Below are positions 1 to 6,165 of a DNA stretch of 11,618 bases, in pieces; positions within the stretch are counted from its first letter, which is position 1, and each line of letters starts with the position of its first letter. This DNA is from Sphingomonadales bacterium (GTDB lineage: Bacteria > Pseudomonadota > Alphaproteobacteria > Sphingomonadales > Sphingomonadaceae): contig JANYCM010000068.1 in assembly GCA_025360285.1 (NCBI GenBank), positions 1-11,618 of the forward strand. The letters run 5' to 3'. Under the pieces are notes generated by a model. That model had not been told where the DNA came from, made no database searches, and worked only from the letters and a program-made list of their open reading frames with translations. Position numbers and translations under genes: made by a program.

Positions 1-1650
1 CGCCCAATCGGCCTTCTGCCCCGACCGGTCGGCATTCCACGCCGCGCCCGGCACCACCTCCAGCATCGTGCGATACAGGCTGGCCAGCCGTTCCGGCCCC
101 AGCCGCGTGCCGATTTCATCCAGCCCGTCGAAAATCACCACGCACGGCTGGGTGCGCAGGAACGCCAGCAATAGCGCCGCTTCAACCCGGTCCCGCACAT
201 CGGGATGCAGCGACAGGCGGATCAGTTCGGCCACCGGCAGGCCGGGATCATCCTGTTTGTACAGCTCATTCAGCCGCCGCAGATCGAGATAGACCGGCAC
301 CGGCACCGCCGGATCGGTTTTGCGCTGTTCGAGCAAGTGCCGCACGAACAATTGGCTGGTCGTCGTCTTGCCGGCGCCGAAGCTGCCGAGCAGTGCCATC
401 AGGCGGTTGGGGCTTTCGGGATTGATTGCCCAATCGGTCAGCCGCTCGATGGCATCTTCACTGGTCTCGCCGCCTTCCTCCGGCGTGATCTGCGGCTTTT
501 CGGTTTTGTCGGCGACAAGCTCGGGATCAAGGCCATGGGCATCGCCGAGAATCTCTTCAAAACGCGGATCCGGCGCTCCCTCGATGCCGTCACCCCGATC
601 CAAACCGTCACCCCGGCGCCGGCCGGGGCCCAGCTTTCTTGGCTTGGCGCGAGCAGCGGCGGGCGGTGCGGGCAAAGCACCCGATGCAGGCGCCAGCGCG
701 TCCGCGTCACTGGCATCACCCGGTGGCACCGGCAGATCAGCGAGCGCCTTGCAAATCTCGTTGCGCAAATGGGTGAGGAAATCGTCACGAACAGGCTCCC
801 CGCGCTTCCACAGCGTGAGCAGATTGGGAAGGTTCGGCCGCCACGCCATCGGATAGACGGGGTGATTGCGCAGCGCCTGGTCGCCGTCGCCGAAATTGCC
901 GGATAATTGCATTTGGATGTAGCGATCATGGCCGGCGAAATGGCTCTTCTCACGCTGGCACGGCGCGCTGCCATAAAATTTGTCGTTGAGCAGGAACAGC
1001 CCGAACGCCGCCTTGGCGCAGATGGGATCGGTCTGGCCTTCATAGGCCTGGGTGCCGCGCATGTCGAAATGGTCGATCCACAAACCGACCTTGAAGCGCT
1101 CGCGATAAGCCATGGGCAGATCGGTCAACTTGCGACGCAATTCGGTAGCGAAGGCGATGACGATTTTTTCGGTCGCCGGGCTTTCATGGGCGTGGCTGAT
1201 GAAGACGATATGGTGCGGGCGGTTATCGACGAGCAGCGGCGCCTGATAGTCAGCGACCGGAATGTCGGTATCGGCATCGCTCGATTTTTCGGCCAGCGCG
1301 CCGGCGGCATTTTGCGCGACGGCATCGGCGGAGGGGGCAAGGTCCTTATTCACCCGGATCTCGAACTGCCCCTTGCGGGACCGCAGGGCGAGCGCCGCGC
1401 CGCCCACCCCCGGCAGGTTGAGCGCCGTGATGGCTTCTTTGATCCAGCGCAGCCGGCTGCGCTGCGCCTCGGCACTGGGCGTGTCGCCGTCGCCGGCAAG
1501 ATCAGCGAGCACCGCCGCCTTGCCGGCCTGCCAGACCAAGCCCTCGCGATCGATGGGCGCGGCGTGGCGGATGACCGCCAGCAGCAGCGCCCGCGGCGCG
1601 GGTTTGAGGGCATTGCCAAGCGCCGCGGGGATGCGCGTTTGCCAGTCCAT
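1..1650 (-). CDS. TIR–NACHT STAND protein (NLR-like anti-phage defence), 3' end outside window
   Basis: The frame is open for 550 codons from ATG at 1650 to the window edge, with no stop seen. A Shine-Dalgarno GAAGGAA sits 6 nt before the ATG. Residues 1–105 are a small helical domain ending in a β-hairpin-like stretch (about 88–99), possibly winged helix. Residues 146–305 read as TIR: HHIVFISHAHES at 146, LWIDHFD around 190, FGLFLLNDKFYGSAPCQRE up to 234. E234 sits three residues after C231, the spacing of the catalytic Glu in NAD-cleaving TIRs. Residues 306–400 are a Pro/Ala/Arg/Asp-rich linker. From about 415 comes a NACHT NTPase: Walker A GSFGAGKTT (422–430, K428) and Walker B VVIFDGLDEI (504–513), the NACHT DGLDE form. 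Known relatives sense phage with a C-terminal domain, oligomerise, and deplete NAD through TIR. That role is inferred here; sensor and partners are not visible. Domain calls are firm, substrate and trigger unknown. Confidence 0.88.
   Translation of the reverse strand, partial: MDWQTRIPAALGNALKPAPRALLLAVIRHAAPIDREGLVWQAGKAAVLADLAGDGDTPSAEAQRSRLRWIKEAITALNLPGVGGAALALRSRKGQFEIRVNKDLAPSADAVAQNAAGALAEKSSDADTDIPVADYQAPLLVDNRPHHIVFISHAHESPATEKIVIAFATELRRKLTDLPMAYRERFKVGLWIDHFDMRGTQAYEGQTDPICAKAAFGLFLLNDKFYGSAPCQREKSHFAGHDRYIQMQLSGNFGDGDQALRNHPVYPMAWRPNLPNLLTLWKRGEPVRDDFLTHLRNEICKALADLPVPPGDASDADALAPASGALPAPPAAARAKPRKLGPGRRRGDGLDRGDGIEGAPDPRFEEILGDAHGLDPELVADKTEKPQITPEEGGETSEDAIERLTDWAINPESPNRLMALLGSFGAGKTTTSQLFVRHLLEQRKTDPAVPVPVYLDLRRLNELYKQDDPGLPVAELIRLSLHPDVRDRVEAALLLAFLRTQPCVVIFDGLDEIGTRLGPERLASLYRTMLEVVPGAAWNADRSGQKADWA
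607..638. repeat. Palindromic repeat copy A, inside the TIR–NACHT linker
   Basis: A perfect 7-bp inverted repeat, CCCCGGC (611–617) and GCCGGGG (622–628) around the 4-nt loop GCCG, is flanked by GTCA on the left and CCCAGCTTTC (629–638) on the right. The same outer blocks, GTCAYCCYGG and CCCAGCTTTC, frame a second copy at 7639–7671. A partial duplication, CCGTCACCCCG, occurs just upstream at 587–597 and again at 605–615. The element is translated in frame on the minus strand as part of an Arg/Gly/Asp-rich linker (about residues 338–349). It resembles the dispersed intergenic palindromes common in sphingomonad genomes; that family assignment is from memory of such elements, not from a search. 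Confidence 0.65.
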
Positions 1651-1682
1651 TTTTGGTTCCTTCGCCGAATCATCGCAAACAC

Positions 1683-1712
1683 AGTATAGCGCTTAACAAT
1701 CACAAAAAGCAA
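1683..1712 (-). promoter_or_regulatory. Sigma-70-like promoter of the TIR–NACHT gene
   Basis: Read on the minus strand, TTGCTT (1712–1707) and TATACT (1688–1683) are separated by 18 nt. Transcription would start near 1676, giving a leader of about 26 nt that contains the GAAGGAA ribosome site. The surrounding DNA is much more AT-rich than the coding sequence on either side. Confidence 0.6.
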
Positions 1713-1726
1713 ATTTCGTGACTTGT
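1696..1726. promoter_or_regulatory. Inverted repeat overlapping the –35 box, possible operator
   Basis: ACAATCAC (1696–1703) is mirrored by GTGACTTGT (1718–1726): the arms match over 8 bp with one extra base in the right arm. The 14-nt centre contains the –35 hexamer of the minus-strand promoter. A dimeric repressor bound here would block the defence gene. AT-rich DNA produces such matches by chance, so this is a candidate only. Confidence 0.3.
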
Positions 1727-1806
1727 TGGATTTGTAGGTCTTTTTGGCCATGCCCCGAGTCAGCCCCGCCAAACCCGGCCGCGATACCGCCGCGCCCGGC
1801 CGCCGA

Positions 1807-1830
1807 CCCGCCCACACCCCGCCACGCCCC
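1807..1830 (-). other. G-quadruplex motif on the minus strand (C-rich leader on plus)
   Basis: The plus strand carries CCC-G-CCC-ACA-CCCC-GCCACG-CCCC, so the minus strand has four G-runs of at least three with loops of 6, 3 and 1 nt, fitting the usual G3+N1-7 rule. It lies within a C-rich, comparatively G-poor stretch (about 1744–1870) between the divergent TIR–NACHT promoter and the cfa start. The motif is plain; whether it folds or matters is unknown. Confidence 0.4.
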
Positions 1831-1917
1831 GTGAAAAGCCGCCAACCCTACCCGAAATTGCTGGGTTTTCCCCGTGGCGCTCTGGCCCCGGCGCTGTCAC
1901 CGCGATACACAAGCACC

Positions 1918-3135
1918 ATGTTCCTGCTCGATCGCCTGTTTACCAAGATGATCCGCCACGGCCCGCTGACGGTGATCGATGCCGCCGGCAAGGCGCATGT
2001 TTACGGCGCACCGACGCCCGAAAAAGCCCCTGTTGTCATACGCTTGACCACCAATGCCACCGCCCGTGCCATCGCCCTCAACCCCGCCCTGGGCGCCGGA
2101 GAGGCCTATATGGACGGCAGGCTGCTCATCGAGCAAGGCGACATACGCCAACTCATTGATATCGTTACCTGGAATCTGCGCTGGCAACGCGATAATCCGG
2201 TGCGTTTCGCCCTCTGGCGCCAGGCCAGCATCGCCGCCAAGCTCGATCAGATCAATTTCGCCCGCCGCTCCCGCCGCAACGTCGCCCACCATTATGACCT
2301 CGACGACCGGCTGTATGACCTGTTTCTCGATCCCCATCGCCAGTATAGCTGCGCCTATTTTGACAATGAAACCATGGGGTTGGATGCAGCACAAGAAGCC
2401 AAACTGGCGCATATCGCGGCCAAGCTGGACCTGAAACCAGGGCAGAAAATCCTCGATATCGGCTGCGGCTGGGGCGGTTTGGCGCGCTATATCCACAAGG
2501 TTTCGGGCGCCGAAGTTCTGGGCGTGACGCTTTCAGAAGAACAGTTGAAATACGCCCGCGCCAAGGCCGAAGACATGGGCATCGCCGACAAGGTAAAATT
2601 TGAACTGATCGACTATCGCAGCCTGACCGGGCAGTTCGACCGTATTGTGTCAGTAGGCATGTTCGAACATGTTGGTTTGCCGCATTTCCGCGAATATTTC
2701 AATACGATCGAGCGCTTGTTGAAAACTGACGGCGTTGCTCTGGTCCACAGCATCGCCCGCGCCGATGGCCCCGGCGCAACTGACCCCTGGACCGCCAAAT
2801 ACATATTCCCCGGCGGCTATTCCCCCGCCCTGTCGCAAATTATCCCCGCCATTGAAAAGGCCTGGCTCTGGGTCACTGATATCGAGATTTTGCGGCTGCA
2901 TTATGCCTGCACAATTCGCCATTGGTATGACAGATGTGCCGCACAACAGGCTGAAATTGAACGACTTTACGACGCACGTTTTTACCGGATGTGGATGTTC
3001 TACCTCGCCGCCGCCATGTCTGCCTTCAACAATGATGTCCATATGAATGTCCAGATTCAGCTGACCAAGCGCCGCGACACCCTGCCGATCCGCCGCGATT
3101 ATATGCATCAGACGGAAAGCGCTTTAAGATCTTGA
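1918..3135 (+). CDS. cfa: Cyclopropane-fatty-acyl-phospholipid synthase
   Basis: A 405-residue enzyme that transfers a methylene group from S-adenosylmethionine to cis double bonds of membrane phospholipid acyl chains, usually on entry into stationary phase or under acid stress. Family signatures: HHYDLDDRLYDLFLD before QYSCAYF (142–148), the SAM-binding LDIGCGWGG (179–187), GVTLSEEQ, and VGMFEHVG with E250 matching the bicarbonate-binding Glu of E. coli Cfa. At the position aligned with E. coli C354 there is Ala (A366, in YLAAAMSAF), a residue reported as non-essential. The ATG at 1918 is chosen because similarity starts there. The frame is open upstream to an ATG at 1744, but those 58 codons are Pro/Arg-rich and unlike any Cfa N-terminus. 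No strong ribosome site or clear promoter is seen. Terminator-like stem-loop at 3209–3233. Confidence 0.95.
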   Translation: MFLLDRLFTKMIRHGPLTVIDAAGKAHVYGAPTPEKAPVVIRLTTNATARAIALNPALGAGEAYMDGRLLIEQGDIRQLIDIVTWNLRWQRDNPVRFALWRQASIAAKLDQINFARRSRRNVAHHYDLDDRLYDLFLDPHRQYSCAYFDNETMGLDAAQEAKLAHIAAKLDLKPGQKILDIGCGWGGLARYIHKVSGAEVLGVTLSEEQLKYARAKAEDMGIADKVKFELIDYRSLTGQFDRIVSVGMFEHVGLPHFREYFNTIERLLKTDGVALVHSIARADGPGATDPWTAKYIFPGGYSPALSQIIPAIEKAWLWVTDIEILRLHYACTIRHWYDRCAAQQAEIERLYDARFYRMWMFYLAAAMSAFNNDVHMNVQIQLTKRRDTLPIRRDYMHQTESALRS

Positions 3136-3169
3136 AATAGCTGTAGAAAGCAATGGTCACTGACTCCGC

Positions 3170-3198
3170 TTGCGCCGATCGCCCCGGCGCTCTAGAAT
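3170..3198 (+). promoter_or_regulatory. Sigma-70-like promoter of trcR
   Basis: TTGCGC (3170–3175) and TAGAAT (3193–3198) are spaced 17 nt apart. Transcription would start near 3205, just before the stem-loop at 3209–3233 and about 59 nt before the trcR ATG. This indicates that trcR is transcribed separately from cfa. Confidence 0.55.
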
Positions 3199-3208
3199 GA
3201 TATTTGCT

Positions 3209-3233
3209 CAGCCGCTCCGAAAAGGGGCGGCTG
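3209..3233 (+). terminator. Strong stem-loop: cfa terminator and/or trcR leader hairpin
   Basis: CAGCCGCTCC (3209–3218) pairs with GGGGCGGCTG (3224–3233), a 10-bp stem with one U·G pair, closing a GAAAA loop. It is followed by TTTCCGTTTTC, an interrupted U tract. As a terminator it would end cfa 74 nt after its stop. However, the predicted trcR start point lies about 4 nt upstream, so the hairpin would also form the 5' end of the trcR mRNA, as a stabiliser or an attenuator. The structure is clear; which role applies is open. Confidence 0.6.
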
Positions 3234-3263
3234 TTTCCGTTTTCAGACGAAGGTTTTGCCAAA

Positions 3264-3956
3264 ATGGCCGCTCCCACCCATCCCTTGATGCAGCATGCCA
3301 CCGCCGCCTGGCTGGTTGACAATTCGGCGCTGACTTTTGAACAGATCGCCACCTTCTGCGGCCTGCATATCCTTGAAGTTCAAGCGATTGCCGATGATAC
3401 GGCGGCCACCAAGCTGGCCGGACGTGACCCGGTTCGCAACGGCGAATTGACCCAGGACGAGCTCGATCGCGGCCAGGCCAGCCCCGACCATGTGCTGAAA
3501 CTGTCGCGCCAGCCCGAACAGTCGCGCCGCACCACTGGCCCGCGCTATACGCCGGTCAGCAAGCGCCAGGACAAGCCCGATGGCATCTTGTGGATCATCA
3601 AGAACCACGCCGAAATCACCGACAACCAGATTTCCAAACTGATCGGCACGACCAAGACAACGATCGCCGCCATTCGTGATAAAAGCCATTGGAATTACAC
3701 GAATTTGCAGCCACGCGATCCTGTGACGCTGGGCCTCACCAGCCAGCGCGAAATGGATGCGCTGGTCGCCGCCGCCGCCAAAAAGGCCGGCATCGATACC
3801 AGCCCCAATATGGAAAAACTGGGCGAAGATCGCGCCGCGCTGATCGAACAATTGCAGGCCGAGCGCAGCGCCGCCGCCCATGTGGCCGAACATGGCGAGC
3901 CAGCGGTGCCGGGCACGGCACTGGAACAGGGCGAGGCGCTGTTCCGTCGCCATTGA
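3264..3956 (+). CDS. trcR: Cell cycle transcriptional regulator TrcR (DUF1013)
   Basis: A 230-residue DUF1013 protein, a family largely confined to alphaproteobacteria and named TrcR for its role as a cell-cycle transcriptional regulator. The N-terminus WLVDNSALTFEQIATFCGLH (16–35), followed by LEVQAIADD, is the family hallmark and reads as a helix-turn-helix. A second one lies at 117–141 (EITDNQISKLIGTTKTTIAAIRDK). The middle (60–105) is hydrophilic; the C-terminus (165–230) is Ala/Glu-rich and probably helical or disordered. The ATG at 3264 has GAAGG 10 nt upstream. An in-frame start at 3204 is possible but would add a stretch that overlaps the leader stem-loop, and would place the start at the predicted transcription start. 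Transcribed alone from the promoter at 3170–3198. Confidence 0.9.
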   Translation: MAAPTHPLMQHATAAWLVDNSALTFEQIATFCGLHILEVQAIADDTAATKLAGRDPVRNGELTQDELDRGQASPDHVLKLSRQPEQSRRTTGPRYTPVSKRQDKPDGILWIIKNHAEITDNQISKLIGTTKTTIAAIRDKSHWNYTNLQPRDPVTLGLTSQREMDALVAAAAKKAGIDTSPNMEKLGEDRAALIEQLQAERSAAAHVAEHGEPAVPGTALEQGEALFRRH

Positions 3957-3987
3957 AGCTTCGGCTGATCAGAAACGCGGGGTTTGC

Positions 3988-4005
3988 AGCCCGCGGCGAC
4001 GGGCT
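3988..4005 (+). other. Small hairpin upstream of the alkyl sulfatase start
   Basis: AGCCCG (3988–3993) and CGGGCT (4000–4005) form a perfect 6-bp stem around CGGCGA, 11 nt before the ATG at 4017 and 31 nt after the trcR stop. No U tract follows, so it is not a standard intrinsic terminator. It occupies the place where a ribosome site would be expected and could limit initiation. Confidence 0.35.
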
Positions 4006-4016
4006 TACGCTATGGC

Positions 4017-5942
4017 ATGATCCACTATCTTTTGCCGCTTGCCCTGTCTGCCGCCAGCGCTAACGCGCCGCAGGCCAGCCCCGCCACAATCGCCGACAAC
4101 GCCCGGTTGGCGGCCGGCCTGAATTGGGAAGACCGGCAGGATTTCGACTTCGCCAACCGCGACCTGATCGCTGCGCCGCCGACTCTGCAAATCCTTGGCA
4201 AGGACGGCAATATTCTGCGTGACTTCGCGGGTGACGCGCAATTTGCCGGGCCTACCCCGGCGACGGTCAACCCCAGCCTGTGGCGCAACGCCGTGCTGCT
4301 CGCCAAGGCCGGGCTGTTCAAGGTGAAGGACGGTATCTGGCAAGTACGTGGCTATGACCTGTCGAACATGACGGTCATCCGGGGTGCCACCGGTTGGATC
4401 CTGGTCGATCCGCTTACCACGGTCGAGGCGGGGAAGGCCGCTCTGGCGCTGGTCAACCAGACGCTTGGTCCGCGGCCGGTGACGGCTCTCATCTATACCC
4501 ACAGCCATGCTGATCATTTCGGCGGCGCGCCTGGCGTTATTGATCCGGCCGATGCGGCTTCCGGCAAAATCAGGGTGTTGGCGCCGGCCGGCTTCATGGC
4601 AGAGGCGATTTCAGAAAATGTCATCGCCGGGCCGGCGATGCTGCGACGGGCCGAATATATGTTCGGCATATTGCTGCCGCGCGGCCCCGCCGGCCATGTG
4701 TCATCAGGGCTAGGCACTACCCGCTTTGCCGGCACCATCGGCCTTATCCCGCCGAACGACAGCATCACTGGCAACGGCGACACCCGCACCATTGATGGTG
4801 TGCGCTTCGAATTTCAATTAACGCCCAATACCGAAGCCCCGGCGGAAATGAATTTCTACCTGCCTGACCTTCGCGCCTTGTGCATGGCGGAAAATGCCAA
4901 TGGCGCGATGCACAATCTGCTAACGCCGCGCGGGGCTCTGGTGCGCGATGCCCATGGTTGGGCTGCCTATCTTCTCGAAGCGCGACGGAACTATGCGGGC
5001 CGATCCGACGTGGTGTTCACCTCGCACTTCTGGCCCCGCTGGGGGTCGGCGGAGATCAGCCGTTACCTGCTGCTCCACGCTCAGGCCTATAGTTTTGTTC
5101 ACAATGAGAGCGTGCGGTTGATGAATGATGGCCTCAACGCCGCCGAAATCGCCGAAGCCATAACCCTGCCCGCGCCCCTGGCCCGCGCCTGGTTCAACCG
5201 GCCGAATTATGGATCGTTGAAATTCAACGCCCGGGCGGTTTTCCAGCGCTATCTCGGGTCGTTCGATGGCGATCCGGTCAATCTTGATCAGCTGCCACGT
5301 AACCTGCTGGCGGCCGATTATGTCGCGGCAATGGGCGGCGCGAAGAACGTAATGAAACTGGCCGCCAGCGCCGCCACCAAGGGTGACGACCGCTGGGCGG
5401 CCACGCTCTATGCCCATGTCGTGCGTGCCGATCCCGCCAATGCCGCCGCAAAGGAAGCGCTGGCGCAGCGTTATGAGCAATTAGCCTATCGCGCCGAAGC
5501 CTCACCGTGGCGCGATTTCTACCTGTCCGGGGCGCAGGAGCTGCGCGAAGGCGTTCGGCCGGCGCCGGCGGTCAGCGCCAATGCCATCGCTGCCAATCTT
5601 CAAGTCGCACAACTGCTTGATACGATGAGCGTTCGTGTCGTGCCGGAACGCGCCATGGGGCCGGCCTTCACCGTCGCCTTCGTCATCCCCGATCAGCAGG
5701 AGCGGCATCTGGTGACGATCGCCAATGGCGTCATGATCCATGAGCAAGGCGCCGCCGACAAGGCCGATGCCACGCTAATTGTGCCCCGCCTGGCGCTGAT
5801 TGCCATGGTCGGCGGCCAGGCCAAGGTGATCGATCTGCTGCAAGCCGGCAAATTGCAGATCGAGGGCGACCCAGCGGTCTTGCAGCGCTTCATGGGCCTT
5901 TTCCAGCCGCCCAAGCCGGGGTTTCCGCTGGTTACTCCATGA
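4017..5942 (+). CDS. Secreted SdsA1/BDS1-type alkyl sulfatase (metallo-β-lactamase fold)
   Basis: A 641-residue class of zinc hydrolase that cleaves primary alkyl sulfates such as dodecyl sulfate to alcohol plus sulfate. The metal set is complete: THSHADH (H162, H164, D166, H167), glutamates in NTEAPAEM (E274/E277) and CMAEN (E292), and H337 in TSHFWP. After the catalytic domain (about 80–350) come an all-helical dimerisation domain (about 370–505) and an SCP2-like lipid-binding domain (about 525–641), the usual order and length. Residues 1–17 look like a signal peptide (LLPLALSAASANA, cleavage after A15 or A17), although the n-region lacks Lys/Arg. A TTG start at 3984 would add 11 residues including one Arg. 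No good ribosome site precedes either start. Substrate in this organism is inferred from the family. Confidence 0.9.
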   Translation: MIHYLLPLALSAASANAPQASPATIADNARLAAGLNWEDRQDFDFANRDLIAAPPTLQILGKDGNILRDFAGDAQFAGPTPATVNPSLWRNAVLLAKAGLFKVKDGIWQVRGYDLSNMTVIRGATGWILVDPLTTVEAGKAALALVNQTLGPRPVTALIYTHSHADHFGGAPGVIDPADAASGKIRVLAPAGFMAEAISENVIAGPAMLRRAEYMFGILLPRGPAGHVSSGLGTTRFAGTIGLIPPNDSITGNGDTRTIDGVRFEFQLTPNTEAPAEMNFYLPDLRALCMAENANGAMHNLLTPRGALVRDAHGWAAYLLEARRNYAGRSDVVFTSHFWPRWGSAEISRYLLLHAQAYSFVHNESVRLMNDGLNAAEIAEAITLPAPLARAWFNRPNYGSLKFNARAVFQRYLGSFDGDPVNLDQLPRNLLAADYVAAMGGAKNVMKLAASAATKGDDRWAATLYAHVVRADPANAAAKEALAQRYEQLAYRAEASPWRDFYLSGAQELREGVRPAPAVSANAIAANLQVAQLLDTMSVRVVPERAMGPAFTVAFVIPDQQERHLVTIANGVMIHEQGAADKADATLIVPRLALIAMVGGQAKVIDLLQAGKLQIEGDPAVLQRFMGLFQPPKPGFPLVTP

Positions 5943-6165
5943 TCCAACGCCCACCGTCGATGATCGATTTTTTGACCCCCACATTGGTTACCAAAGTTTT
6001 AATATTTTTCTTATTTTCCTGTTTCGGCACTTTTCGCCGGGTCTTTGGGGCCGCCCGCAAGGCGCCGCCGCTTCAAGTTCAATGTCTGTAGATGTCACAG
6101 AGCAGCTTCAGAGCGCATCATAGCCCATATGGTTCAAGTAGGACAGGTGCATTTCGCCTGCGCCC
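5943..6165. other. Convergent intergenic region between the alkyl sulfatase and amn
   Basis: These 223 bp contain no credible gene. Just after the sulfatase stop there is a weak hairpin, TCGA-TGA-TCGA (5957–5967), followed by six T (5968–5973), a possible weak terminator. Positions 5968–6030 are AT-rich. CGGC-ACTTTTC-GCCG (about 6026–6040) is another short stem. A CtrA-like site is listed separately. No strong terminator for amn is visible. Confidence 0.5.
5987..6002 (-). promoter_or_regulatory. Possible CtrA-type box (one mismatch)
   Basis: On the minus strand the sequence reads TTAA-N7-GTAAC against the alphaproteobacterial CtrA consensus TTAA-N7-TTAAC, so it has one mismatch. It lies in an AT-rich intergenic stretch between two converging 3' ends, not in front of a recognised gene, which argues against a function. 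Confidence 0.2.

Noticed and set aside
205..1689. Two long plus-strand frames (205–906 and 907–1689)
   Set aside because: They lie antisense to the TIR–NACHT frame, lack recognisable domains and are typical of GC-rich shadow frames.
438..1817. Minus-strand frames in other phases (438–1043, 1125–1340, 1350–1817)
   Set aside because: They overlap the TIR–NACHT gene in the wrong phase and have Arg/Pro-rich composition without motifs. The correct phase is open over its whole length, so a frameshifted gene is not needed.
1744..1917. Extended N-terminus for Cfa from ATG 1744
   Set aside because: The 58 residues are Pro/Arg-rich and unlike the family. Similarity begins at 1918.
3243..3953. 236-codon minus-strand frame opposite trcR
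   Set aside because: Antisense shadow of a well-supported DUF1013 gene.
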